A DNA stretch of 64,000 bases from Verrucomicrobiota bacterium (lineage in GTDB: Bacteria > Verrucomicrobiota > Verrucomicrobiia > Opitutales > UBA953): NCBI GenBank assembly GCA_015061905.1, contig SUVQ01000010.1, positions 1 through 64,000 on the forward strand. Reading direction: 5' to 3'. This document shows, in pieces, positions 1 through 8,963 of the stretch. The translations under genes were made by a program, and so were the position numbers. Position 1 is the stretch's first letter; the number at the start of each line of letters is the position of its first letter. Under the pieces are notes generated by a model. It searched no databases. It was not told the DNA's origin and was given only the letters and a program-made list of their open reading frames with translations.

Positions 1-2
1 TG

Positions 3-164
3 GCGCGCGTGAACGGCGGTTCCTGCCTGCCGGAAGTGAGCATTCTTTATCTGGAACTGCTCGAAAATCTTCGCAAGATTTACAAAAACGTTGCGAACAT
101 TATCGACCGCGCGGAAATGTTCTACGAAAAACTTCCGAAGCAACGCGCGGGCGCTCCCGTTTAA
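3..164 (+). CDS. C-terminal end of a PhoU-like domain protein (partial)
   Basis: An open frame enters from the left edge and stops at 162-164, giving 53 residues. The helical stretch with LYLELLENLRKIYKNV followed by an IIDRAEMFYEK segment resembles the last helices of a PhoU domain, as found at the C-terminus of Na+/phosphate symporters or in PhoU itself. The upstream part is outside the window, so the full architecture cannot be seen. A strong hairpin terminator (232-275) ends the unit. The PhoU assignment rests on pattern recognition of a short fragment and is tentative. Confidence 0.45.
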   Translation, partial: ARVNGGSCLPEVSILYLELLENLRKIYKNVANIIDRAEMFYEKLPKQRAGAPV

Positions 165-182
165 ACATTGCACTCGCGTAGG

Positions 183-225
183 GCAGGCATTCTTGCCTCA
201 AACAGGCGAGACGCCTATTCTCCTT
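183..225. repeat. Dispersed intergenic repeat scrap (copy 1)
   Basis: The segment has GCAGGC...TTGCCT followed by AAACAGGCGAGACGCCT and TTCTCCTT. A closely matching inverse copy is at 43784-43809 and a related palindrome at 43885-43904. In one frame it reads GQAFLPQTGETPIL, a phrase I recall from spurious ORFs in Planctomycete and Verrucomicrobia genomes. It is non-coding here, between a stop codon and a terminator. From 276 to 453 I see no further feature apart from one CGTTCCCG copy near 364 and the SulP leader. Confidence 0.5.
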
Positions 226-231
226 TTAAAA

Positions 232-275
232 CAAAAAAGCGTTCCCGCGACCTATCTCGCGGGAACGCTTTTTTG
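232..275 (+). terminator. Intrinsic terminator made of inverted CGGGAACG copies
   Basis: A 19-bp perfect stem, with the 5' arm at 232-250 containing GCGTTCCCGCGA and the 3' arm at 257-275 containing TCGCGGGAACGC. The loop is 6 nt (251-256) and a T run lies inside the 3' arm. It follows the PhoU-like fragment, and the stem core is one copy of the octamer and its inverse. Confidence 0.9.
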
Positions 276-453
276 TTTGAATCCTCAAACTAAGGTAAAA
301 ATCTTTGCGCTTTTTTTGCGACTTTGCGCGAGATTCTTTTTCCCGTTCGCCTGCGTGCGCCTGCATCACGTTCCCGCGTGCCGGAAAACCTTATTTTTTA
401 TTGGAAAATCAGGGCGCACGGGAGTATCGTTGCCCGCAGTATTTCTTTCAACT

Positions 454-2208
454 ATGCGATCCGATCTTAAACCGAAATTGCTGACCGTTTTGCGGGACGG
501 CTACGGAATAAAGGATTTTAAATCCGATTTAATTGCCGGGATTATCGTCGGCGTAATTGCGCTCCCGCTGGCGATTGCGTTTGCCGTCGCTTCCGGCGTC
601 GCTCCCGAAAAAGGCTTGTATACGGCGATTATCGCCGGATTCGCGATTGCGCTCTTGGGCGGAAGCCGCACGCAGGTTTGCGGTCCGACGGGCGCGTTTA
701 TCCCGATTATTTACGCGATTGTCGCGCAATACGGGCTGAGCGGGCTGGCATTTGCAACCGTGATGGCGGGCGTAATTCTCATTGCGCTGGGGCTTGCCAA
801 AATGGGTGCTTTGCTCAAATTTATCTCGTATCCGGTTATCGTCGGTTTTACGGCGGGGATTGCCGTTACGATTTTTTCCACGCAAATCCCGGATTTGTTC
901 GGGCTGACGATTCCGGAAAAAATCCCGGGCGACTTCATCGGAAAATGGTCTCTGTATATCCAATATTTCGATACGGCGAATTGGAAAACCTGTGTTATTT
1001 CGCTCTTTGCGACGATTGCCGTGTTTACGTGGCCGCGCCTGACCTCGAAGATTCCGGGCGCATTGTTCGTCATTGTTGCGGCAACACTCGCCGTAATTTT
1101 TCTCGGCTGGGGCGCGGGAACGCAAAATCCGAACGGTGTCGTTACCATCGGCAGTAAATTTTTCATGGATAAACCGTTCCCGTCCGGATTCCCGACTCCG
1201 GATTTCGGGATTTTTTCGGATTTAAGTTTCGAAAAAATGCGCGAACTGATTGCGCCTGCTTTTCTGATTGCGCTTTTGGGCGCGATTGAATCGTTGCTCT
1301 CTGCGGTGGTTGCCGACGGGATGACGGGGCGGCGGCATCGCCCGAACGCGGAACTCGTCGCGCAGGGCGTGGGCAATATTCTTTCGCCGATTTTCGGCGG
1401 TATTCCTGCAACCGGCGCGATTGCGCGCACGGCGGCGAATATTAAAAACGGCGGGCGCACTCCGGTCGCGGCACTGATTCACGCCGGTGTGCTTTTAGCA
1501 ATTTTGCTTTGTCTCGGCGAATACATCGTTTGGGTGCCGATGTGCGCGCTCGGGGCGGTTTTGGTGTTGGTTTCCTACACGATGAGCGGTTGGCGCTCGT
1601 TTTACGGCTTGCTTCGCACTTCGCCGAAGAGCGACATCATCGTGCTGACGCTCACGTTTTTGCTGACGGTCTTCGTCGACCTTTCCGTCGCGATTGAAGT
1701 CGGAGTTGTGTTGTCCGCGTTCCTCTTCCTCAAGCGCGAATCCGAAACTGCGGAATTTCATATTTTCTCGCGCAAGCAACTGGGTGAAAATGAATTTGAC
1801 CCGCACGGATCGCTCGCCGCGTGGCGTGAAAAATTGCCGGACAACGTTGAAGTCTTCGAAGTTTTCGGTTCGCTTTTCTTTGGTGCGGTTGATCAATTTC
1901 GCGAAAATTTCAAGCGCGTCGGGCGCAAACCGAAAGTCTTTATTCTTGATTTGAGCAACCTTATTTCTATCGATGCGACGGGAATCCATGCCATTTCCGA
2001 AACGCATCTCGACATGTGCGCCAACGGAACTTCGCTCGTGATTGCCGGCTTGCATCCGCAACCGAAACGCGCCATCGAACACGCCGAGTTGGATAAAGTT
2101 ATCGGCAAAGAAAATATTTGTCCGGACATGCAAACGGCGATTGACCGTTCCCGCGCTCTGCTTGAAGAAAGAAAGCGTTCCCGTCAAAAATCCGCCACCG
2201 GAGAATAA
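454..2208 (+). CDS. SulP family anion transporter with STAS domain
   Basis: A 584-residue inner-membrane protein of the SulP (SLC26-like) family, which moves sulfate, bicarbonate or other anions. The N-terminal half holds about ten hydrophobic segments. The family core motif is near residues 50-82 (GLYTAIIAGF, then GSRTQVCGPTGAF). The last ~120 residues form a STAS domain with the VFILDLSNLISIDATG pattern. The open frame extends upstream to 91, but that part runs through a terminator and repeat, so ATG 454, just before the conserved start of the family, is preferred. Substrate cannot be told from sequence. It converges on gatB, with a shared terminator between them. Confidence 0.9.
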   Translation: MRSDLKPKLLTVLRDGYGIKDFKSDLIAGIIVGVIALPLAIAFAVASGVAPEKGLYTAIIAGFAIALLGGSRTQVCGPTGAFIPIIYAIVAQYGLSGLAFATVMAGVILIALGLAKMGALLKFISYPVIVGFTAGIAVTIFSTQIPDLFGLTIPEKIPGDFIGKWSLYIQYFDTANWKTCVISLFATIAVFTWPRLTSKIPGALFVIVAATLAVIFLGWGAGTQNPNGVVTIGSKFFMDKPFPSGFPTPDFGIFSDLSFEKMRELIAPAFLIALLGAIESLLSAVVADGMTGRRHRPNAELVAQGVGNILSPIFGGIPATGAIARTAANIKNGGRTPVAALIHAGVLLAILLCLGEYIVWVPMCALGAVLVLVSYTMSGWRSFYGLLRTSPKSDIIVLTLTFLLTVFVDLSVAIEVGVVLSAFLFLKRESETAEFHIFSRKQLGENEFDPHGSLAAWREKLPDNVEVFEVFGSLFFGAVDQFRENFKRVGRKPKVFILDLSNLISIDATGIHAISETHLDMCANGTSLVIAGLHPQPKRAIEHAELDKVIGKENICPDMQTAIDRSRALLEERKRSRQKSATGE

Positions 2209-2319
2209 TCAAAAAGGTTTGCGCCAAATCGCGAAGCGACAAAGATTATTTTCTCCTTGGTGTTTTGGTGCAAATTTCGGGTAGGTCGGGATGCCCGGCG
2301 CAATCGAGTATGAAGTGAC

Positions 2320-2352
2320 AAAAAAAAACAGGCAGAACGCCTGTTTTTTTTT
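2320..2352. terminator. Bidirectional terminator between SulP gene and gatB
   Basis: An A run followed by ACAGGC, the loop AGAAC, GCCTGT and a T run forms a hairpin that can end transcription from both sides. It lies between convergent genes. Confidence 0.85.
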
Positions 2353-2371
2353 GGGGGGACTCGCGTGTTTT

Positions 2372-3832
2372 TTACGCCAAAAGTTTGCGCATGATTTCGT
2401 CGACCTTGGCGGGATTGGCTTTGCCGCGAGAAGCTTTCATTACCTGACCTTTAAGAACGTTGATAACTTTCTCGTTCCCGCCTTTGAAGGAGGCGACGGC
2501 ATCGGCGTTTTTCGGGTCGGCGATCACGGCGGAAATCATGGATTCGAGTTCGCCGGAATCGGAACTTTGCGCCAAGCCTTTTTCTTTGATGATGTCGGCG
2601 GCGGATTTTCCGTTTGCCCACATATCGGCGAAAACTTCTTTCGCCTGCTGCTTGGAAATCGTTCCCGCTTCAACGGCTTCGACGAGACCGGCGAGGGCTT
2701 CCGGGGAAATTTTGCTGTCGGCAATCGTTGCTTCCGTTCCCGCGGCGGCGATTTCGCGCAAAATTTCGTTCACGATAAGATTCGCCGTTTGTTGCGGGGC
2801 TTTCGGGAACGCGGCGACGGATTTTTCAAAAAAATCGCAAAGCGCGCGGTCGGGAATGAGCACGGACGTAATCGTGTAGGGTAAGCCGAAATCCGCCATG
2901 TAGCGGCGTTGGCGGTCGAAGGGTTTTTCCGGCAAATCGGCGCGAAGGCGCGCGAGCCACTCGTCGTCAACTTTCACCGGCATCAAATCCGGATCCGGGA
3001 AATAGCGGTAGTCGTGCGCATTTTCTTTGGAGCGCATGGAGTAAGTATGCCCGGTTTCGGCGTTCCAGCCGCGCGTTTCCTGCACGATGCTTTCACCGTT
3101 TTCGTAAGCACGGATTTGGCGCTTGATTTCAAAATTGATGCAGTTGCGCACGCCGGTGAGCGAATTGACGTTTTTCATTTCGGTGCGCGTGCGCAGTTCG
3201 GACGAACCTTTCGGGCGCACGGAAACGTTCGCGTCGCAACGCAGCTGACCTTTTTCCATGTCGCAATCGGAAAGCCCGGCGGCGTTCAAAATCATGCGGA
3301 GCGCGTTCAGGAGGGCGACGGCTTCTTCGGCGGAATGCATGTCCGGCTCGGTAACGATTTCGAGAAGCGTCGTTCCCGCGCGGTTGTAATCGACGAGCGA
3401 AGTCGTGCCGCCGTGCGTGAGTTTTCCGACGTCTTCTTCCAAGTGCGCGTGGTTGATGCGAATCTTTTTGTGCTCGCCCATCACGTTGCGGGACGGACCG
3501 GGAAGCTCGATTTCGACTTCGCCGGGACCGACAATCGCTTCCTCCGCGAGTTGCGTGATTTGGTAGTTTTTCGGGCTGTCCGGATAAAAATAATTTTTGC
3601 GCGACCAACGGGAAATTTCCGGCATTTTTGCGTCAATCATCAATCCGAATTTCACGGATTTTTCGACGGATTCGCGATTGAGCACGGGAAGCGCGCCCGG
3701 AAGCGCGAGCACGGTCGGGTCAATCAGCTTGTTCGGCGGTTCGCCGAAGCCGGCGGGCGCACCCGCGAAAACTTTGCTCTTGGCTTTGAGCTGAACGTGA
3801 ATTTCCAAACCGATGACTGCTTCGTATTCCAT
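2372..3832 (-). CDS. gatB: Asp/Glu-tRNA amidotransferase subunit B
   Basis: GatB, 486 residues, a normal length. It is the tRNA-binding and kinase-like subunit of the GatCAB complex, which converts Glu-tRNA(Gln) and Asp-tRNA(Asn) to the amide forms in the cytoplasm. It begins with the family signature YEAVIGLEIHVQL, carries the conserved YFYPDSPKNYQITQ and AGTTLLEIVTEPD stretches, and ends in a GatB/YqeY tail domain from about residue 330. The partners gatA and gatC are not adjacent or in this window. It is divergent from ruvB across a 342-bp spacer filled by a dispersed repeat. Confidence 0.97.
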   Translation of the reverse strand: MEYEAVIGLEIHVQLKAKSKVFAGAPAGFGEPPNKLIDPTVLALPGALPVLNRESVEKSVKFGLMIDAKMPEISRWSRKNYFYPDSPKNYQITQLAEEAIVGPGEVEIELPGPSRNVMGEHKKIRINHAHLEEDVGKLTHGGTTSLVDYNRAGTTLLEIVTEPDMHSAEEAVALLNALRMILNAAGLSDCDMEKGQLRCDANVSVRPKGSSELRTRTEMKNVNSLTGVRNCINFEIKRQIRAYENGESIVQETRGWNAETGHTYSMRSKENAHDYRYFPDPDLMPVKVDDEWLARLRADLPEKPFDRQRRYMADFGLPYTITSVLIPDRALCDFFEKSVAAFPKAPQQTANLIVNEILREIAAAGTEATIADSKISPEALAGLVEAVEAGTISKQQAKEVFADMWANGKSAADIIKEKGLAQSSDSGELESMISAVIADPKNADAVASFKGGNEKVINVLKGQVMKASRGKANPAKVDEIMRKLLA

Positions 3833-3883
3833 TGAGAAAAAAATAATTGCGGGAGACGATATGCTTTTCGTCGCGTTCCCGCA

Positions 3884-4140
3884 AATTGAAATTTGCCGAA
3901 CGCCGCGAGGTTCGGCGAATGTTTAAAAGCTGAGAAGCTGAAAAGTTTAGTCGGCTTCGCCGAGTGTTCTACTTTTAAGAAATTAAAACAAAACAGCGTT
4001 CCCGCAAAACACTCGACTCACGCCACACTCAAATTGAAAAAAAAGATTCTTTTCCTTGTTTCGCTGAGAAACAACTAACCTTCCAAGCACTTCAGCATTT
4101 GTTGATAGGAACGAGCAACAAATTTCAATTTGCGAAAAAG
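3884..4140 (+). repeat. Dispersed multi-hairpin repeat, copy A (upstream of ruvB)
   Basis: This fills the gatB/ruvB spacer. Modules in order: a GCCGAAC...GTTCGGC hairpin, TGTTTAAAAGCTGAG, CGGCTTCGCCG, AAAGATTCTTTTCC, GTTTCGC..GAAAC, CAGCATTTGTTG..AACAA and ATTTCAATTTGCG. The same modules in the same order lie on the minus strand at 63700-63890 upstream of dnaG, and the first part is at 30455-30535 upstream of tkt. Copy A alone has an extra ~55-60 bp around 3985-4040 that includes a CGTTCCCG copy. No convincing gene is present in this spacer. Confidence 0.75.
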
Positions 4141-4174
4141 GGCGGGAACGCGCTATCTTTCTTGAAATTTTCCG

Positions 4175-5236
4175 ATGGCGAAGAAAAAAACAGAGCAGAA
4201 CGCATACGCGGACGACGCGCCGCGCAGTTATTTCGAAGACGCGCTCGCGCGTAAGGATGCGACCTTGGATCAGGCGTTGCGTCCGCCGAATTTTGACGAT
4301 TTTACCGGACAACCGCGCACGATTGAGCGACTGCGCGTCATGGTCGGCGCGGCGCGGCGGGAACGCCGGGCTCTCGACCACATTTTGCTTCACGGCCCGC
4401 CAGGTTTGGGAAAAACCACGCTTGCGCTCATTCTTGCCGAAGAAATGGGAACGAAAGTGAAAATTACTTCCGGTCCCGTCATCGAAAAACCTGCCGATCT
4501 CGCGGGTTTGCTCACCGCGCTTGAAGAGGGCGAAATTCTTTTTATCGACGAAATTCACCGCATTTCCAAAGTTGTGGAAGAATTTCTTTACTCGGCGATG
4601 GAGGATTTTCGTATCGACATCATGATTGACCAAGGTCCGAATGCGCGCAGTGTCCGCCTGTCGATTCCGCGCTTTACTTTAGTCGGCGCAACGACGCGCA
4701 CGGGCTTGCTCACCGCGCCGATGCGTTCCCGCTTCACGCTTCAAACGCGCCTCGATTATTATTCGCACGAGGATTTGTTCAAAATCGTCAAACGCAACTG
4801 CGCGAAGCTCGGCATTGCGGCGGACGACGGCGGCGCGATGGAAATTGCCCGTCGTGCGCGCGGCACGCCGCGTATCGTAAACAATCTCATCCGCTTCGCA
4901 CGCGACTATGCGCTCGAACGCGGGAACGGCTCGATCGACCAAAAAACCGCCGCCGCCGCGCTCGAATTGCTCGAAATCGACCGCCACGGCTTGGACGACA
5001 TGGACAAGCGCATTTTGCGCACGCTCGCGCAGAATTACAACGGCGGTCCCGTCGGGCTCGGCACCATCGGCGTTGCCGTCGGCGAAGACGAGCACACGCT
5101 TGAGGAAGTTCACGAGCCGTATTTGATACAGGAAGGCTACATCGCACGCACGCCGCAGGGGCGCGTGCTTACGGAAAAAGGCTGGGGCGTGTGCGACGTG
5201 GAGCGCACTTTCGGCAAGCAAGGCTCGCTTTTTTGA
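4175..5236 (+). CDS. ruvB: Holliday junction branch migration helicase RuvB
   Basis: RuvB, 353 residues. This AAA+ ATPase works with RuvA to drive branch migration of Holliday junctions in recombinational repair. Walker A GPPGLGKTT lies at residues 74-82, Walker B DEIHR at 135-139 and the sensor GATTRTG at 181-187, followed by the C-terminal winged-helix domain (NGGPVGLGTIGVAVGED, then YIARTPQGR). ruvA and ruvC are not in the window. It is first in a run of three plus-strand genes (ruvB, cytochrome c assembly-like, hemA) and has the dispersed repeat about 35 bp before its start. Confidence 0.98.
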   Translation: MAKKKTEQNAYADDAPRSYFEDALARKDATLDQALRPPNFDDFTGQPRTIERLRVMVGAARRERRALDHILLHGPPGLGKTTLALILAEEMGTKVKITSGPVIEKPADLAGLLTALEEGEILFIDEIHRISKVVEEFLYSAMEDFRIDIMIDQGPNARSVRLSIPRFTLVGATTRTGLLTAPMRSRFTLQTRLDYYSHEDLFKIVKRNCAKLGIAADDGGAMEIARRARGTPRIVNNLIRFARDYALERGNGSIDQKTAAAALELLEIDRHGLDDMDKRILRTLAQNYNGGPVGLGTIGVAVGEDEHTLEEVHEPYLIQEGYIARTPQGRVLTEKGWGVCDVERTFGKQGSLF

Positions 5237-5302
5237 TAAAAAATTAAAAATCGGGAATGATTTTTTTTCGTTACCGATTCCTCTTTCTCAATTCCTTTTT
5301 TG

Positions 5303-6199
5303 ATGAGCGAAATTTTTGAAAACAGAATCTGGTTCGCCTGCGCGGGCGTGATTTTCGGGGCGGCTTGCGTTCTCGGACTCTTTGCCGCAAAGCGCACACG
5401 CGAGAACGCGACGGCGCGCGGTGCCCGTTTTTCGGAACCGATTCTGGCGATTGCGGGCTGGTTGTTTTTGACATTTGCGTTGGGGCAACGCGTTTCCGCA
5501 AGCGGACATTTGCCGTTTTCAAATATTTTTGAAATTTTCCAATCGTTGGGCTGGTGCGCCTTGTTTTCAACGGTGCTTTTGCGGGCGGTTTGGGGATTGC
5601 GCGTTCCCGTATTTGCGGCGACGGGAACGGCGGCTGTGCTTTGTGCGCTCAGTTTTGTAAATGCGAAAACTTGGGACTTGCCGCCGGCTTTTTCCGAATC
5701 GGCGGCGGGAACGCCTTGGATTGAGCTTCATGCCGGATTTGCGACGGTCGGCTATGCCTGCTTCTCGGCGGCGGCGATGATTTGGTGGCTTTTCCTTTTG
5801 CAAAATTCTGCGTTGCGGCGTCGCTACACACATCGTTTTTTCGCGAGATTGCCGGATTTGGCGGCGTTGGAGCGCATCGGCGGACGTCTGTGTTCCGCCG
5901 GATTGGTTTTCTTCGGATTCGGAATCGGTGTCGGTGCGGTCGCGCTTTCCGGAAATTCGCATCTCGGTTCCCGGCTGGCAATTTACAAAATTTTGGTTTC
6001 CGCGCTGATTTTTTGCGGCTTCGCTCTCGTTCTGTTTCTGAGACGGAAAAATAAAATTTCCGCGCTCAAATTTTCCCGTGCGGGCTTGGCGATTTTTATT
6101 TCGGCAATTGTTTTGCTCGGCGGGATTGCGTGCTTGCGCGAAGCGTCGCCGGCAGCGCGCGACAGCGACGTTCCCGCGCAAACGGAGGATGCGGAATGA
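5303..6199 (+). CDS. Cytochrome c assembly (CcsA/HemX-like) membrane protein
   Basis: A 298-residue protein with about eight hydrophobic segments of the CcsA/HemX type, including the conserved WIELHAGFATVGYACF stretch around residues 140-155 and a tail like those of proteins encoded beside hemA. In this family some members export haem for cytochrome c maturation and others (HemX) modulate glutamyl-tRNA reductase. Its stop overlaps the hemA start (ATGA), which favours a HemX-like link to tetrapyrrole synthesis. ATG 5303 is chosen over the in-frame TTG at 5300. I do not see a clear CcsA WWD tryptophan signature. Confidence 0.75.
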   Translation: MSEIFENRIWFACAGVIFGAACVLGLFAAKRTRENATARGARFSEPILAIAGWLFLTFALGQRVSASGHLPFSNIFEIFQSLGWCALFSTVLLRAVWGLRVPVFAATGTAAVLCALSFVNAKTWDLPPAFSESAAGTPWIELHAGFATVGYACFSAAAMIWWLFLLQNSALRRRYTHRFFARLPDLAALERIGGRLCSAGLVFFGFGIGVGAVALSGNSHLGSRLAIYKILVSALIFCGFALVLFLRRKNKISALKFSRAGLAIFISAIVLLGGIACLREASPAARDSDVPAQTEDAE

Positions 6200-7194
6200 A
6201 ATTGCTCGCTCTCTCCTGCAATTTCCGATGCACGGAGCTTTCCGTGTTGGAGCGGCTTTCGCTTTCGCGGGAACGTCTTGAAGCACTTTATAACGGTTCG
6301 GCGTTAGGCGTTTTTTCGGAATGCGCCGTGATTTCCACTTGCAATCGAGTCGAAGTTTATGCGGCAGGAAATGCGCTTTCCGAAGGAATCGCGGCAAAAA
6401 TTTTGAGCGAAAATTCCGGCGTTCCCGCAGAAGCGATTTTAAAGCAGTCGGAAGTTTTTTCTGATGCGGCGGCAGTTGCGCATCTGTTTAATGTTGCGGC
6501 GGGCTTGGATTCCCGCATGGTCGGCGAAGCGGAAATTTTCGGTCAGGTAAAACAGGCTTACGAAACGGCGTTTGCTCACGGAAAAACAGGTGTGGTGCTA
6601 AATCGTGTTTTTCAAAAAAGCTTTCAAGCGGCGAAATGGGCGCGCACGCACACGGGAATCGCGAGCGGACAAATCAGCGTCGGGAACGTCGCCGTGGAGC
6701 TTGCCGGGCGCATTTTCGGGGAAATGGAACGTTGCGCCGTGCTGGTTGTCGGAACGGGAGACGCGGGACGCAAAACGGCGCAGGCTTTTGTTTCCCGCGG
6801 TGCCGGGAACGTTTTGGTGGCGAGCCGCAATTTTGAGCGGGCGCGTGCCTTTGCGGCGGAAATCGGAGCCGGCGCGGTGGAATTGGATTCCGTATCCGCG
6901 CGTGCGATACATGCCGACATCGTTGTCGGGTGCGCGAGCGTTTCCGAACCGTTGCTTTCGGAGAAAACGCTTAGGGAAATTTTGCGTTCCCGGAGCGGAA
7001 AACCGCTGTTTTTAATTGATCTGGGAATGCCGCGAAATTTTCCCTCGGGAGTTGCTTCGGACGAGCTTTGGATTTACGGCTTGGAAGATCTGGCGAGTAT
7101 CGCCAACGAAAACTTGGCGGCGCGGGAACGCGAGGCTTTCGCCTGCCGCGAAGAATTTTCCCGCAGATCCGAGCGCGTTTTTGCCCGGCTTTAG
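6196..7194 (+). CDS. hemA: Glutamyl-tRNA reductase, short form
   Basis: HemA catalyses the first committed step of C5 tetrapyrrole synthesis, reducing Glu-tRNA to glutamate-1-semialdehyde. The start overlaps the upstream stop by ATGA. The catalytic Cys is in STCNR (Cys49). The GEAEIFGQVKQAY segment follows near residue 105 and a Rossmann NADPH-binding site VLVVGTGDAGRKTA near 178. The protein is only 332 residues and ends shortly after the linker helix. Most bacterial HemA proteins are about 400-430 residues and have a C-terminal dimerisation domain, missing here. From memory Chlamydia HemA is similarly short. There is no sign of a frameshift at the end. Confidence 0.93.
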   Translation: MKLLALSCNFRCTELSVLERLSLSRERLEALYNGSALGVFSECAVISTCNRVEVYAAGNALSEGIAAKILSENSGVPAEAILKQSEVFSDAAAVAHLFNVAAGLDSRMVGEAEIFGQVKQAYETAFAHGKTGVVLNRVFQKSFQAAKWARTHTGIASGQISVGNVAVELAGRIFGEMERCAVLVVGTGDAGRKTAQAFVSRGAGNVLVASRNFERARAFAAEIGAGAVELDSVSARAIHADIVVGCASVSEPLLSEKTLREILRSRSGKPLFLIDLGMPRNFPSGVASDELWIYGLEDLASIANENLAAREREAFACREEFSRRSERVFARL

Positions 7195-7218
7195 CGGGAA
7201 CGTATCCGTTTTTTTTAT

Positions 7219-8664
7219 TTACCCGACAAGCCCGACGACGAGCACAACGGCAATTCCGAGCGGCGCGATAAAACGCAAAATAAAGCTATATGTTTTAAAA
7301 AAGCGCAACGGAATCGTGCCTCCGTTTGAAAGTTCCGCCGCCAGAATTTTTTTGTCCAAATACCAGCCGGCAAAGAGCGAAATGAAAATCCCGCCAATCG
7401 GCATCATCAGTTTTGCCGTAACGAAATCAAGGAAATCAAAGAAGCTCATGCCGAAAACTTTCAGCGACGAGTGGTCGCCGAGCGAATACGAGCAGAAAAT
7501 TCCGAGAACAATAATACCGATTGAAATAACGGAAACGGCAAACGGACGCGCAATACGGTATTCCTGATGAAGCACGCCGTTCTCCGGCTTGGTTTTTTGA
7601 AAACGGATCGGCTTCGGAAGTGTAACGCGAACTTCCTCGTGAACAAATGCCGTGATGACTTCAAGGAGCGAAATTGTCGAAGTCAGCGAAGCCAAAACCA
7701 AAAGCAGGAAGAAGAAAACAGACCAAATTTGCGCCGCCGGCAACGACTGCAACAGTTGCGGGATCGCGATAAAAACGAGTCCGGGGCCGCCGGCTTTGAG
7801 CGTTTCGACCATGGAGCCCGTATCCGTCGTAAGCGCGAATGCCGCCGGGAAAATGATCGCTCCCGCGAGAATGGCGACGGAGGTGTCCAAGCTTGCCATC
7901 GTTCCCGCCGTTTTTACCAGGCGAACATCTTTCCCGAAGTAAGAAGCGTAAGTCATCAAACAACCCATGCCGACCGAGAGCGAGAAAAAGCTTTGCCCGA
8001 GCGCGTCCGTCAAAATCCGCATTCCCGCGCTGCTTGCGTTTTCCAAGTTCGGAGCGAAAAGATAGGCAAGACCTTCGTTCGCGCCGGGAAGCGTTACGGC
8101 GCGAGCGCAGAGAATCAGCATCACGAGAAGAAGCAGGGGCATCATGAGCTTGCTGGCGAGCTCAATGCCTTTTTTCACGCCGAAGGCGACAATTCCTGCG
8201 GTGGCGGCGGTAAAAATAATCATCCACGTGATTTGTGCAGTCGGATTGTTGCGTAAATTCGCAAAAAGGGCGTTAAAATCCTGTGTGCGTCCGAGTTCGC
8301 CGGTAACGGAAAGCACGAGGTATTCCAGCGTCCAGCCCGAAACGACCATGTAAAATCCCATAATCAAAAACGCGGCAAGAATCGCAAAATATCCGAAGTA
8401 GTGGAACTTTTTCCCGGGAGCGAGGTTGCGATACGTTCCCGCCGAATTGGCTTTGCCGGCTCGACCGAGAATAAACTCCGCCAACACAATCGGAATGCCG
8501 AAAAACGCGACGCACGCTAAATACACGAAAACGAAAATCGCGCCGCCGTCCTGAGCCGTTTGGCTGGGAAATCTCCAAATGTTTCCCAAGCCGACGGCGG
8601 AGCCTGCTGTCGCGGCGATGATGCCGAGTTTCGTGCCGAATGTTACGCGCGCTTTCTGATCCAT
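7219..8664 (-). CDS. Neurotransmitter:sodium symporter family transporter
   Basis: A 481-residue inner-membrane protein of the NSS (SNF) family, which couples Na+ entry to uptake of amino acids or related solutes. The signature GSAVGLGNIWRFP is at residues 21-33, within the unwound helix 1 that binds sodium and substrate, and about eleven to twelve hydrophobic segments follow. Prokaryotic members often have 11 segments, as in tyrosine transporters. It converges on hemA with a 24-bp gap. The substrate is not evident. Confidence 0.92.
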   Translation of the reverse strand: MDQKARVTFGTKLGIIAATAGSAVGLGNIWRFPSQTAQDGGAIFVFVYLACVAFFGIPIVLAEFILGRAGKANSAGTYRNLAPGKKFHYFGYFAILAAFLIMGFYMVVSGWTLEYLVLSVTGELGRTQDFNALFANLRNNPTAQITWMIIFTAATAGIVAFGVKKGIELASKLMMPLLLLVMLILCARAVTLPGANEGLAYLFAPNLENASSAGMRILTDALGQSFFSLSVGMGCLMTYASYFGKDVRLVKTAGTMASLDTSVAILAGAIIFPAAFALTTDTGSMVETLKAGGPGLVFIAIPQLLQSLPAAQIWSVFFFLLLVLASLTSTISLLEVITAFVHEEVRVTLPKPIRFQKTKPENGVLHQEYRIARPFAVSVISIGIIVLGIFCSYSLGDHSSLKVFGMSFFDFLDFVTAKLMMPIGGIFISLFAGWYLDKKILAAELSNGGTIPLRFFKTYSFILRFIAPLGIAVVLVVGLVG

Positions 8665-8963
8665 TCGGGAATCTTCTCAATTCTTCGTAAAAAAAGAAAG
8701 GCTTTTTCTCGAATTACGGCTTGCAATTTTTTTTGAATTTCGGGAAAGTAGGAACGTTTTTAGGGATTTTGAGCATTTTGCCGTTCCCGTCTTTCCTTTT
8801 TCCGCGCGAGCGCGGAGAGAATGTTTCTTTTGAAAAGCATCTCTTTTTCCGTATTCGAAAAAGCGCATGTTCGCTTTTCGCGGAAGAAAGATGCGTTCCC
8901 GCAAAGAGGAAGAAAAAACACACTTTTACTTTTATTTTACTTAACAAGTTTTACACATTGAAA
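8665..8963. other. Divergent intergenic region before rho (299 bp)
   Basis: AT-rich spacer between the NSS transporter (minus) and rho (plus). It holds two octamer copies (near 8781 and 8894) and a small palindrome TCCGCGCGAGCGCGGA at 8801-8816. The open frame of rho extends back through it, but the sequence lacks conserved protein features, so it is treated as leader. I could not assign a promoter confidently. Confidence 0.6.

Noticed and set aside
91-453. N-terminal extension of the SulP transporter
   Set aside because: It would translate a terminator and a dispersed repeat; the family begins near ATG 454.
2291-3835. Long plus-strand frames opposite gatB
   Set aside because: They are antisense shadows of a clearly conserved gene.
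3983-4633. A long minus-strand frame across the ruvB leader and 5' end
   Set aside because: It is antisense to ruvB and reads through the hairpin repeat; composition is Arg/Phe-rich, without conserved motifs.
5248-5300. Possible terminator between ruvB and the CcsA-like gene
   Set aside because: The stem has a mismatch and a wobble and the T-rich part is broken; the genes are probably co-transcribed.
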